The notes beneath the pieces were generated by a model. The model made no database searches. It had not been told where the DNA came from and saw only the letters and a program-made list of their open reading frames with translations. A program made the position numbers and the translations under genes. From positions 1 to 26,606 of IMG/VR virus record IMGVR_UViG_3300017735_002146: DNA of 26,606 bases; one strand, written 5' to 3'. The first letter of the stretch is position 1, and each line of letters begins with the position of its first letter. Origin of the DNA: a virus. Shown one piece after another: positions 12,801-20,700 of the stretch.

Positions 12801-15800
12801 CAGCTTGATAAAAAGTTTGAATCTTTTATGGAGATGGTAAATACTTTAGAAGTAGATAGTAAAGTATCTAGACTTTTAGAGAAAGGTTTATTAGATGGAG
12901 TTGAAGGGGCTGTAGCACAACAAAAAGCAAGAGCAGCATCTAGAAAACTCAACTTAACAGATAATAAAACCCATAACTTAAAACAAATATTCTTAAATGA
13001 TTATTTAAACACTAAGTCATTAAATGAATTATTATTAGGTGATCAAGCTGTAATACTTGAAGATTCTATAAAGCAAATTAAAAGAGCTAAAGGACAGAAT
13101 GCTGCTGGAGACAGTATATATTCTCCAGTACCTAATCCTGAATTTGGTGTATTTGAAAGTACTGAAAATATAAATGCTATAATATTAAATGAGCCAACAA
13201 TATTTTCTGAGTTCAGTGGTCAATCAATAGATAGTGCAGATGCACAAGTATTTACAACACTCAAGTTTCATAGACATGCACAATCCTCATTAGGAAATTT
13301 AACAAGAGCTGGAGCACTGGCATTAGACAAAATTGAGGATGGCACACCTCTTACTGCAGAAGAGTTATATGGACCTCAAGGTTTAGCTAAAACTAATCAA
13401 ATGCTGAACTCTAAGAAGTATGTTTACTTTGATGGTAAGACTTATGTAAAGTTTTCTGCTATTGCTTTAACGGAGGATCTTACAAAAAATAATCCTGATC
13501 TAAATAGATTAAGATTAAACATGGAAGCAATGGAAAGAAACTTAGGTGATATTACTTTTGCTGGACCAAAGAGTGCTTTTAAAATGTTAAAGACTAATGT
13601 ACAATCATTAGGTAGTGATATAATAGAACCATCAATACAATTAGATGCAAGATATTTTAGAGAGCAAGTAAAAACAAAAACCAATAAAGATATAATAACA
13701 GAGCAATCTCAAATAAAAGCTTTGGCTACATCTGAACAGATAGATAGCACACCTATACAAATAAAAGGAATGCCCAATGTTAAAAATATTGGTGATGTAA
13801 AAAGGCTGTATAATGAGACGTTAAGTAGAAGGATTGTACTAAAGTTTAAAGACAAAAGAAATCTTATATATACTTTTGATGGTTTAATGTCTGAGTTTTC
13901 ATTAAGCAAGAGTAAAGATTCTATTACACCTAACCTACAAGTCTTTTTAAAGTATGCACTAAACTCATTAAAAGCATCTAAGGCTAGCACAAATCTTATG
14001 GAGTTTTTTACTGTTGATCCTACAACTGGTGAAGTAAAATACAATATAAACAATCCTATTAGTATTGCTAAAGCTGAACAGTTATTTATGAGTTACTTTA
14101 GTCAAGGTGTATTCCAAGAGAAAATACCTGGTCACGGTTTAGCTTTAGTATCAGATAAAGGCTATACTGTACTTAGACGTGTCTTTAGTATGGAGGATAA
14201 CGGCAGGTTAGGTAGAAATGAAGTTATAAGAGGTAGTGTACCAGAAGGTGAAACCGTTTTAAATCTTGAAGTAGATAGCCTAGGTGCTGACTTTAAGTTC
14301 CCATCTGATGGAAAAGGAATTTTAGTAAGAGATAGATTAAGATATCAGTTAGCTGAGTATGATCAGAATGGAAAACGTACTGGACAATATTATAGTGAAG
14401 GTGTATTTGCTGCACATAGTGCTGATATATATAGTGAATTACAAAACAAACCTAATGTTGCTATACCAGATTCTATAGGTAAAATGTTTGCTGTACGTAT
14501 TCCTTCACAAGATAATCATTCAAGTATGAATGTTAAACTTGTAGATTTTATGCCTGCATACTATGGGTCTTCTGCAATGTTTCCTGCTGAACTTATTGAG
14601 ATATCAGGAGCAGACTTTGATATAGATACAGCATACGTACAAATAAAAGAATCTTACTATGATCAAAATGATAAGAAGTTTTATGCCTATGGAGATACAA
14701 AAGGTAGAGAATATTCAGATTACGTAAGATATATAAATCAAGCTGTAAATAAGGATACAATATATTCACAGGCTGCAGCTTCTTTTACTGATCAAGGTAG
14801 TAAGTTAGAAGATTCATACACTGATGCTGAACTTATAGACTCTGATTTTTCAGATAGAGCATTAAAGGCTGCCTCAAGATTAGGACTTCCAATCACAAAA
14901 TCACAGTATCAAAATTATGTAAATAAAAATGGTGAGCCATATCAAGCACCTTTAAATAATAATGTCTTAGATTATAAGTATGCACTAATGGGTAATGAAG
15001 CTGTAAAAGAAATTTCAGTTACACCTGCTACATTAGTTGCTATAGAACAAGCCTATGATGAATTAAAAACTGCAGCACCAGAATATGTTGCTAGATTAGA
15101 TAATGAAAACATTGATGTTGATAGTATTACAGGTAAAGCAATATCTTTTGAAGTAAACAAAGGAGCTGCTATTGGTAGAGCTGTATCACCAAACTTATAC
15201 TTAAGTTTATTAGGTGAGTATAAAATTAATGTAGGAGGTTTAGGATTTAACTTAAGAGGGGAAATATATGATAGTTTTGGTACAGAGCTAAATACTTATG
15301 GTAATAGACTTCAAGATGAGATATCTTCTATAATAACAATGCTTACAGATAACTCAAAAGAAAACTATGTTGCTAAATTAGGAATGCATCCATCAGCAGT
15401 TGGTCTTGCAGTAAATGCAGTTGCCTTAGGTGTACCTTTATCAGATGCTGTTTTATTATTAAATGGTAAAATAGTTAGAGACTTATTTGCAGAAGCTAAT
15501 AACAAAGTAGATAAGTTTGATGCAAGCTTTACAACATTAGTGAAACAACAACTTAAAGGTTTAAAGAATGTTAAAGCTAACGCAGAGGTTGGATTAGAAA
15601 CAATAGAAAAATCTGTAAGAGGAGAAGAGCTTACTAAAAAAGAACAAAAATCTATACTGCTTGTTATAAGCAATTTAAATACTATATCAGGTTTTACTGG
15701 TAAAATGGCTTCTATAACTTCTATGTCTGGCCGTGGTATTGGATCTAACTTTAGTGATATACAAAAAAGACTTGATGATTTTTATGATATAGGTGTAATC

Positions 15801-17756
15801 CAAAGAGTAAATGGCCCTGTACAAAAACCTATAATAGATATTACTCCTATACTAGAAAGCAGTTGGGTTAAATCAAATATAGATGTATTTAATGAAATTG
15901 CTGGTAATTTAATTCCTGCCACATTTATTTCAGGTACTCCGGCATTTAATGAAATATATAATAAGATTTCTAGAAATTTAAGCAATAACAAAAAAACGTT
16001 TACTGTATTAGATCAACAGAAAGTAAAAAGAGATATGCTTTCTTTCTTTACTATACAAGCTTATAGACAAAAGACTAAAGAGTCTGAAGTAAAAGATGGT
16101 GCAACACTTACAAATCAATTACTATATCCTAATGAATTTGATAATTCAATATTTGAAGCAGTTAATAGATTGAGTCAAGCAGATAAAGGGAACTTCTTCT
16201 TAGAAAGCTTTGTTACTATGGTACCTATGTTTGCAGAAACAAACATGACAGGTATGAATTTATTACAAGCTAACACATGGAGAGGATTAGATAAAGAACA
16301 AAAGGTTGATTTACAAACTTCATTTACTAAGCTTTACGGCAACCCTCTTTTAAGAAAAGATGCTATGACCATAGTCAACTACATAATGGTTAAAGATGGT
16401 TTACAGGCAGCTAAGGGAAGTTTATTGGATGCTATTTCTCCATTTGTGATGGATGAATACTTACAACAAATTAACAATGTCAGTGATGTTTTTCTAACTA
16501 ATAAAGGTTGGTTAGAAACATTTGGTGCTGAGCGTGATGACTTAGTTGATTATTTTGAGAACGGTTATTTTAAATCTGCAACATCTAACTCAAAAGTTAA
16601 AACCGTTATGGTTAATGATCCTTTAGATATAAACTCACGTTACACATCAAAAGAAGGTAATGTAATTTATACTCTAGACAAAGATGATAACGTAAATGCA
16701 TTACCTAGATACATAAATTTTGCAGATGCTATAACTGGTTTTAGCCAGCTATATGTACTAGATAATATAGATAAGAAAAAGGCAAGTTATGTACAAAGCC
16801 AATTAGAAGGTTCTTATTATCAAAATGGTATTGGGTTTATGTTTGGAAAAAGACCTACTACTTTAGAGAATAGAGACAACATCAGGAATAGAGGTGAAAT
16901 GAAAAGTGCTTACGGTGCAGAATCATTTGGTGCAATGACAATAGAGCAGATGGCACCTCCTGTAAATTCACCACAAAATCAAGCATTAGCAAATGAAAAT
17001 GCAACGTTTGAAGCAACTGAGAATGAGATTACCTTTACTGCAGAAGATACAGCAAATGCTATTAATATTGCTGACACAGGTGCATTAGATAATCTCTTAG
17101 GCTTGAAAAAACAAAATAATAAAGTTGCAAAGCCTGTTGAATCTAACATAAGTAATTTAGTTTCAGCATGGTTAAAAACTAAAGAAGGTTCTTTAGAAAA
17201 TCAAACTGCTGAGCAATCAGCAAATAAATTTGCACTAGAGTATGCAAAAAGAAATCCAGTAGGAGAAAGAGATGGTAGAACTGTAGATCAAATTGCAGAA
17301 GACAACAAGAAGTTAAGCAAAGATGAAAGAAAAGAAAATGCTAAACAAATAGGTGCAGACTTATTTAATACGATAGCCCAAGGAATGAATGTTAGCAGTG
17401 CAGTATTATCTGAAATTAATAATCAAACTAGAGCTGAGCTAAATGTTGTAGATGAAGCAACAGGTATATTAGATGCACAGGCAGATATGCCAATCTTAAA
17501 TGAAAGTGAACAACAAATGACGTTAAACTTTGATCAAGAGATTAGTGATCAATATCCTACAATTACTTCATTTTATAATAGTATCTTTACAGTGCCTGGT
17601 GTTGGAGGAGATATAGTTGCTCAAAGAGATATATTAGAAAATAATAATTTAGATTCTCTTGAAGCTATGGTAGAGTTTTATAATAGTCCAACTACTGAGT
17701 TTGAATCAGAGCAGGCTTTTGAGGATTATGTAAAGAAATGTATATTAGGAATTTAA
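3807..17756 (+). CDS. Giant crAss-like virion RNA polymerase polyprotein with metallopeptidase domain, 4649 aa
   Basis: Multidomain protein of about half a megadalton. Residues about 210-275 and 486-595 are Gly/Ala-rich and hydrophobic and include EGTQEVSQE at 512, as in phage ejection proteins that contact membranes. Residues about 600-2050 are long, mostly helical and unassigned. Residues about 2060-2240 form a zincin metallopeptidase: HEAFH at 2129-2133 and a likely third zinc ligand in EEYMADQF near 2195. Residues about 3100-3900 form a two-barrel RNA polymerase: DAQ at 3145, candidate catalytic lysines K3215 and K3259, RIPSQ at 3564-3568, and the metal-binding loop ADFDID with aspartates 3603, 3605 and 3607. 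A helical extension and a low-complexity Gln/Asn/Glu-rich tail follow (about 4290-4649). Known crAss-like phages package this polymerase and eject it to transcribe early genes. The peptidase may cut this protein or its neighbours, which is inference. Start: ATG 9 bases after the previous stop, with no good ribosome site. The polymerase assignment is strong; the rest of the layout is only partly assigned. Confidence 0.88.
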   Translation: MADENIKMPQPDYDLKQRIAQDAVDVNPIDTSLPYQSIEDLIPDMRNEVSDEYDRSISMYKGLMDNISPSTLANISAGANSSVVNAAPPIPTELGSASAFDEIWQTPLETSVELPNPIWANAKTINFDKIYPTDVFSDIGFTPYADMDQIFNKNETSADYLTRFTPAFKSLFRSGRFANYRSIADAFSGDYTSAPDLEGATTMEDAMRLGGSSTGSLGGFIGNTALNWAYSAGIVYQIALEEVAAAGIAAASSLPSGGSSLAAFGALTLKNLATLTRIPKTIANGFKASYNLVKNFDNIAYAKKFYEFARSGQTLRNIGRGGLQLISPEMAHTIKNWKTTGNTFQNAYNIGKNTQVFGAFYRDMRMYNAALAESKMEAGLVYNTVLENGMRYANFRSDGNGVSPGEMKKIQLAASEASWKTLAPNFAIISASNRIVFKNVFGSWARKLNQGATTQLSRMLRVGPGKYAKKSKYMLKSIPQEIKAGFKLGAWKGVAKTSGGLMLRYGASGLVEGTQEVSQEAISAAVGGYYSAALREPTQGGALAMSGFYGAAGKEIFTKQGLETFASGFLIGGMMGPYQQVLFEGVPAIFSTARAKVANSKYFDPSGDKQVVDYVKQQRQQQEAVIDDVIAQANKMGTQLEQLDLLLDPAKMSAALQDQEAGMANLSIALNNKYDYLNGRNFTRFENLYSKYKNGTMGLYRDMVTDFSKMSDTELAEAFDKKDFGRSPEKLRKQFIDELNRINEFGERVASKSMDEMFESKKFDLSEYDQSSKGYRDAVFHNRAVDQAKMLYIFSKESFIDAIKRQADIEQSFENEPIFTKQKYGDVRVLVNAESIDTEIKMLTKEIKAKEEAGVPASELKKDKRKLKDLKGYYAILTDPKNLTKKGFFNRSKTKAIKGALQTYLNGIAGDKSDYVNPEVVETLLEKLIDHQALQEDAFAFSQTVNIMANPEVTAEIVQRNVEYFEYLFKNRKEIYRHQTEQYLESDKKNKLINAIASYDVYMKPELIRDFLSGEIGVEGLYEGLNKGDFSIDGRALGGAIQLNEDQDLQQKIIGEILTYKLLIEKEKDVRDIESNKSTEQQIDVEETLQDAGVDDIQIGDTTRSPMLKSILETEYRKYKESAFTKDAKEFADWRVSDDGTRIKTAYDALKRVWGKGYDIFVTENGQQVSRRRVPSQKDLNTEKGFQDYLNSKVALEDPTVVDILNALDLTMDIFTTANSQTVSRSKPPVAEGVMFDITEVVTDGGSFYKITDKQGGSLSQAQLDIISTDIRETGTFTDLSKAKRLLDILDREISDGSTFMFDGQAVSKGMSVYDKNTGEEFRINSTANKGGMISIVPSEFYTDDYKTRYNNSKPVSELDFFVNYELEKLSFDTLPTNTYKLYSDRVAKAYTPLSPEAYKFILNLLTPVDFQNLIVDIQENEMINEPIKDDRFYGNDQSKANPYIKKQRERYTIALKLSKDQTVDFNKLLTDNKLPIIEGKFVNERGEGTIAFLPNDSLYFVDARGKVVVPSAMTTDYAKNIIIPSSNDLGMQAALDQFSNDYDTQAVLVSFANDMISKDQTVGTLAEGLKITRSDGIPAYKKGTNPEISLSQLSQSTTTDGAIIIYDIKRDSAGNMIGDEPTIISNLKSDAKIELANRIENNLKQAGLWNKMISGDKTGPNGGYTDRYIMPIEQPNGLMTLATAKAIRVEENTVIKMFNDLLQQGSVAAKDNMTTKNGRKVINDKGFNDEFKVKFIEDYGEFFISGAKGVNVTIDVAPDGALRADLFNKYTGKKGKVYYNAADQQKAGTTIQHLERFTEKIIKDPKGIEVGVETLGINNFRKSIPLDASVDMLMEDLVTKLGPEIRTGQYINVEASAGAIQATKDKGIFLARPRTELEPDKLKRVEDTEERREDPARERARAITNLGDKISQENVEKAFQKSEDDTISSEAFLEFTNNGVVETKVIQSIADKIKTGQQLSQREKAIRQAKSQEIEDLLKATVTKDQKNDIDLTLIAQTPIDAINNQIAERESEISEQVGEKKKVRALRKDKIYQDLLKQREDLIGPANKILSPKLSKRDVEDINIFMEWAKTNLPSFINIADIESLGNNMKAGGVRVGAFALDLSSVSGGLRASGTLYTGASNPFRYHEAFHGVYRMLLTPQEQKSLLSFAKKQKRESLRSEGKSISTELKKFRNSADTYANMSDIELENRYYEEYMADQFEIFKTNPKETKIDAEVKSFFTRIIEWFKSLFSTYNKNKLQTLFENIDSAKYAQASVVANDFTLDPSPQVIIANAILPYEGLQINGSKGYLYLDSNIANNLISSMAASYVGRKNENIDPEISNADIFEDVLEDFAWLYNVTNPINSKYNSSQEASNIAAIEQLERIHDALTFNASEKIEDSPVYKAVFEVLELIDVQQQIIDNNIDQYENNEGLRNVTQFGKEAYMSGGLASLPTYIRQYLSTITMPYTDAFGNEQLESGEKLVIPINSFKTYNGIIKSVKNETDPLKILQRMYTFSGNNPNTKAAVESIFNDIGINYHDVSEIADIQLPQQIKNPLLFNQITKGFTNYKVNWIFLQQDNTNEVISFSAAERDDTHTQNELWGQAYTTKSLDWKINKEKKKVATRSVNAIYDELIQPEGYEDVALDNVSKKLAQDLFEGVGIKLSPLYVKYSILSASNQTKTSNQESILQFNNEVKPILGEDMFWLQDIIKEGGDLFNSENDGAIARLKKLAINNALLDETVGLSVFRNVNGDLVNAHQKPTFHLEKVYNLNKETEINRLESDKFLENNYLLNSEEFLNMSEANQLQILRLSGLKEVKTLDRSTNLDSYQDGVIGTTEYGSFTPKQLTTSIINNYLFDYNSRSNTLKTKMDSAAVAPILIRIMESSNTNDQVLLPVVKAVDEGLRISPDYLGHISDFIENEYNRIVRENSEEGNLPFQEITTKTGDVIQIPKTIEGYNVPDQDGLMRMNLMFNAKDLISQELKDSLEVSAIQENPPSFDKAVKEALGSQSINTIIEAQLDKKFESFMEMVNTLEVDSKVSRLLEKGLLDGVEGAVAQQKARAASRKLNLTDNKTHNLKQIFLNDYLNTKSLNELLLGDQAVILEDSIKQIKRAKGQNAAGDSIYSPVPNPEFGVFESTENINAIILNEPTIFSEFSGQSIDSADAQVFTTLKFHRHAQSSLGNLTRAGALALDKIEDGTPLTAEELYGPQGLAKTNQMLNSKKYVYFDGKTYVKFSAIALTEDLTKNNPDLNRLRLNMEAMERNLGDITFAGPKSAFKMLKTNVQSLGSDIIEPSIQLDARYFREQVKTKTNKDIITEQSQIKALATSEQIDSTPIQIKGMPNVKNIGDVKRLYNETLSRRIVLKFKDKRNLIYTFDGLMSEFSLSKSKDSITPNLQVFLKYALNSLKASKASTNLMEFFTVDPTTGEVKYNINNPISIAKAEQLFMSYFSQGVFQEKIPGHGLALVSDKGYTVLRRVFSMEDNGRLGRNEVIRGSVPEGETVLNLEVDSLGADFKFPSDGKGILVRDRLRYQLAEYDQNGKRTGQYYSEGVFAAHSADIYSELQNKPNVAIPDSIGKMFAVRIPSQDNHSSMNVKLVDFMPAYYGSSAMFPAELIEISGADFDIDTAYVQIKESYYDQNDKKFYAYGDTKGREYSDYVRYINQAVNKDTIYSQAAASFTDQGSKLEDSYTDAELIDSDFSDRALKAASRLGLPITKSQYQNYVNKNGEPYQAPLNNNVLDYKYALMGNEAVKEISVTPATLVAIEQAYDELKTAAPEYVARLDNENIDVDSITGKAISFEVNKGAAIGRAVSPNLYLSLLGEYKINVGGLGFNLRGEIYDSFGTELNTYGNRLQDEISSIITMLTDNSKENYVAKLGMHPSAVGLAVNAVALGVPLSDAVLLLNGKIVRDLFAEANNKVDKFDASFTTLVKQQLKGLKNVKANAEVGLETIEKSVRGEELTKKEQKSILLVISNLNTISGFTGKMASITSMSGRGIGSNFSDIQKRLDDFYDIGVIQRVNGPVQKPIIDITPILESSWVKSNIDVFNEIAGNLIPATFISGTPAFNEIYNKISRNLSNNKKTFTVLDQQKVKRDMLSFFTIQAYRQKTKESEVKDGATLTNQLLYPNEFDNSIFEAVNRLSQADKGNFFLESFVTMVPMFAETNMTGMNLLQANTWRGLDKEQKVDLQTSFTKLYGNPLLRKDAMTIVNYIMVKDGLQAAKGSLLDAISPFVMDEYLQQINNVSDVFLTNKGWLETFGAERDDLVDYFENGYFKSATSNSKVKTVMVNDPLDINSRYTSKEGNVIYTLDKDDNVNALPRYINFADAITGFSQLYVLDNIDKKKASYVQSQLEGSYYQNGIGFMFGKRPTTLENRDNIRNRGEMKSAYGAESFGAMTIEQMAPPVNSPQNQALANENATFEATENEITFTAEDTANAINIADTGALDNLLGLKKQNNKVAKPVESNISNLVSAWLKTKEGSLENQTAEQSANKFALEYAKRNPVGERDGRTVDQIAEDNKKLSKDERKENAKQIGADLFNTIAQGMNVSSAVLSEINNQTRAELNVVDEATGILDAQADMPILNESEQQMTLNFDQEISDQYPTITSFYNSIFTVPGVGGDIVAQRDILENNNLDSLEAMVEFYNSPTTEFESEQAFEDYVKKCILGI
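9984..10526 (+). other. Zincin-type metallopeptidase domain within the giant protein (about residues 2060-2240)
   Basis: The active-site helix YHEAFHGVYRML has the HExxH motif with H2129, E2130 and H2133 intact. About 60 residues later, NRYYEEYMADQF supplies a glutamate (E2195 or E2196) suited as third zinc ligand, as in gluzincins. Upstream, the Trp-containing helix FMEWAKTNLPSFI and a short beta-rich stretch ending in LYTGASNPF lead into the helix. A Trp/Phe-rich helix (IIEWFKSLFS) follows. Self-processing of the giant protein or cleavage of neighbouring virion proteins is plausible but not shown. Confidence 0.75.
13104..15506 (+). other. Two-barrel virion RNA polymerase domain (about residues 3100-3900)
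   Basis: ADFDID at 3602-3607 corresponds to NADFDGD of the cellular beta-prime subunit, the loop that holds catalytic Mg2+. About 40 residues upstream, RIPSQ at 3564 lies where beta-prime has its R-x-P-T-L motif. Upstream of that, DAQVFTTLKFHR (from 3145), YVKFSA with K3215 and SAFK with K3259 look like the beta-type barrel, which provides the nucleic-acid-binding lysines. Downstream, LTDNSKENY with D3848 and K3851 matches a segment that I recall as conserved in crAss-like polymerases. Both barrels lie in one chain, as in the phi14:2 virion polymerase and QDE-1-like enzymes. The exact domain borders and the choice of lysines are estimates. Confidence 0.85.
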
Positions 17757-17765
17757 TAGAAAGCA

Positions 17766-20700
17766 ATGAGTAGATGTCATAACAAAAATACAGCAGAATA
17801 CCAGTCTTTAAAACAAGAGTATGGTACAGATGCGGCTACAGGAAATATAATTGATCAGTATCAAGCATTTACAAAAACTGATACAGTACCTACTGTTGCA
17901 GAAGCAATAGAATTTATTACTAATAAACAAACACTTTATAACTTAAAGCAATTAGATTTTGGTCAGTCATTACTAAACAACTTAAGAAGACTTAGCATTA
18001 TACATAGCTTTCAAGGTAAGTATTTTATAAATAATACTGATAGAGATACTTTACAACCAAGCAATGAATTAGTTGAAGCAAATAGAAAAAGGTTAGAAAA
18101 ATATTTAGATATAAATAATATTCCAGCTGAGTCAGTGCTTATTTCTAAAACACCAAAGACATATACTGTTAGTATAGACAGCACTATGTTTAGTCCAATA
18201 GATATGCTTGAGTCATCAAGAGCTTGGGACAAACCTAGAACAAGACATGTAGTTATGCATTTAATGAAACTGATTCCTGGATTGAATGTTTCTATGAAAT
18301 CAGTAAGTGAAGCAAAAGCACTTTATGAAAAAATACCACAGTGGAGAAAGTCAAAAGTTCCTTTTGATCAAATTAATTCATTTTATGTAGAGAATAATGT
18401 TATTCTTATAAAGGGTAGGGTTACCGATGAGATAGCAATAGAAGAGGTGCTTCACCCATTTGTGGAAGCAGTAAGGGTAAGTAATATAAAATTATTTGAA
18501 GGTTTATTATCAGAAGCAGGTAAAGCATTTCCTGTTATGAAACAGCAAATAGATGATGCTTATAATAGCAAAAGAAATGTTAGTGCGGTAGATAGAGAGA
18601 TGGAATTAATTACCCAAGCATTATCTAGACATTATAATAATGAGTATGAAGAAACTCCACCACAAAGTTTTATGGATAAGATCCGTGAATTATTAGAGTG
18701 GTTGTCAGCAATAATTAAAAACTTAAATGAAGTAATTACCGGTAGAACTATCAATATAGATAATATATCTGAACGAGCTAGCTTATCTGATATTGCTAAA
18801 TTATTAAATACAACAGGTATAGTATTTAATATAGATACATCACAAACTAACGGTAAAGTAAAATATAACTTATCTCCTAGAAAACAAAAGGTGGTAGATG
18901 GAGTAAAGGGAAAATCAAATGAATTACAAAAACGTATTATTGATAGACTAACACATAAAGTAAATGCTTCAAAACAAGAAGCTGATTCATTATCTGTTAG
19001 TGCAGGCCCTGAAGTAGCTATACAAAATAGTGATCCACTAGTTATTTTAAATAAAAAAGATGGTAAATTTTACAACCTAACAAATAGAAAACAAGTTAAG
19101 TCAGTCTCAGATGTTGTTGGTAGAAAGAAAGATTCTCAAAAGACAATTGAAGTTAAACAAGATATAAGCTTAATGTTAGATGCAATTGCAATTGATGAAT
19201 CATTTGAAAGCATTCAAGACAAATTTGTTGGTTTAACACCTGAGTTTGCTCAAAAAGCATTTAATAATCTAGTAGAAGAATTACATACTACAATGAACTC
19301 AACTGATAGAATGCTAACAAATGTAGTATTCTATGATCAATTAACTGACACAGCAGGTGTTGCTGATGTGGTTATATTAAATAGAGTTGGTCATTTTAAA
19401 ATATTAAAGCTACAAATTAATGAGGCTAATGTGATGACCAAAAATCCAAAGTCTTGGATTAAAGGTGTATTAAAACAAGACATAGAAAAAAGCTCATACT
19501 ATCAAGATAAAATTGACTTAGAAGAAGGAAACTTATTAAAGGATGATAAATTAACCTTGTCAGTTCAAGATCAGGTAGAGGTAGGTTTAGTTAGAAGAAT
19601 GGCACAAAATCAAGGATATGATATTGTGTATGGAGATAATGCTGTACAAAGTTTAATATTAAGCTATAAAGGTAAAGCATTACAATTTCATGGTCATATA
19701 TCTCATCCTCAATTTCAAAATGATAATCACGTAGATTCTGTAATACCATATGCTGCATATACTGTATCAGATGATGAAGTAAAGAAATTATCTAAAGATT
19801 TAGAAGAAGGACTTTATGATATAGACAGAAAGGATTCTGAAATAGAAACCCTAGCTGAGCAAGTTGACCCATCATTATATCCTGCAGAAAGCACTATTAG
19901 TGTAGCATTAGATAATTATTATGAAGCTTTAGTGGATGAAGCTAGAGTTAGGGAAATGACTGAAGCAAATATATTTAGTGATAGATCTAAGGCAGATCAT
20001 AAAGAAACAATTGCTAACACGCTAGCATATATTAATGTTGCTAAGGCAGAAGGTCCTGTGGCTCAGTCTGTTGCATATACTAAAATACTTAGGGACTCAT
20101 TGTCTGAAATGAAAAAGTTTTCTGCTTATGTTGTTGATCCAAAGAATGTTGCTGAAGATCCAAATTATATTAGATATGTAATGAACTTTAATAAGTTCTT
20201 AACCACATTTGATGGGCTTTATTTGATAGAAAACAACACTGATATTAATGCAACACAAAGATCTTTAATAGGTCAGATTAATATTGAACTTGTAAAGCTA
20301 TTAGGTGCACCAACAATAAAAGGAAATGGACAAGGGGAAGGTATAGTAAACAAAGCCATTCTTAATTATGTTCATGATTTGACTTTACAATTGTCTCAAG
20401 ATGGAATGAGCCAAGACAAAAACAACATACTACAGTCACATAGTGGAAAGACATTTACTGTTGATGATATAGAAGATATACTTAAGATGGTTCCAGATGT
20501 TGATGGAGCAGAACTGTATTCAAAAGATCTAGCTACATCAGCTGATTTTCTTTTATCTTCTATGGATAAATTATTTAAAATTAAAAGAATTGAATTTTTA
20601 GATAAAGTTAAGCTTAGAGAAAAGAAACTTAGAGAAGGAGGTGCAGCACTACTTTCCTTAGATACAGAAACAGATTTACAAAAGCTGTATGACTTTATGT

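Noticed and set aside
13709-14053. Minus-strand ORF of 114 codons (and other minus-strand ORFs inside the giant genes)
   Set aside because: It lies opposite the conserved polymerase domain, its predicted product is low-information and hydrophobic, and it has no start signals; it is a shadow of the coding strand.
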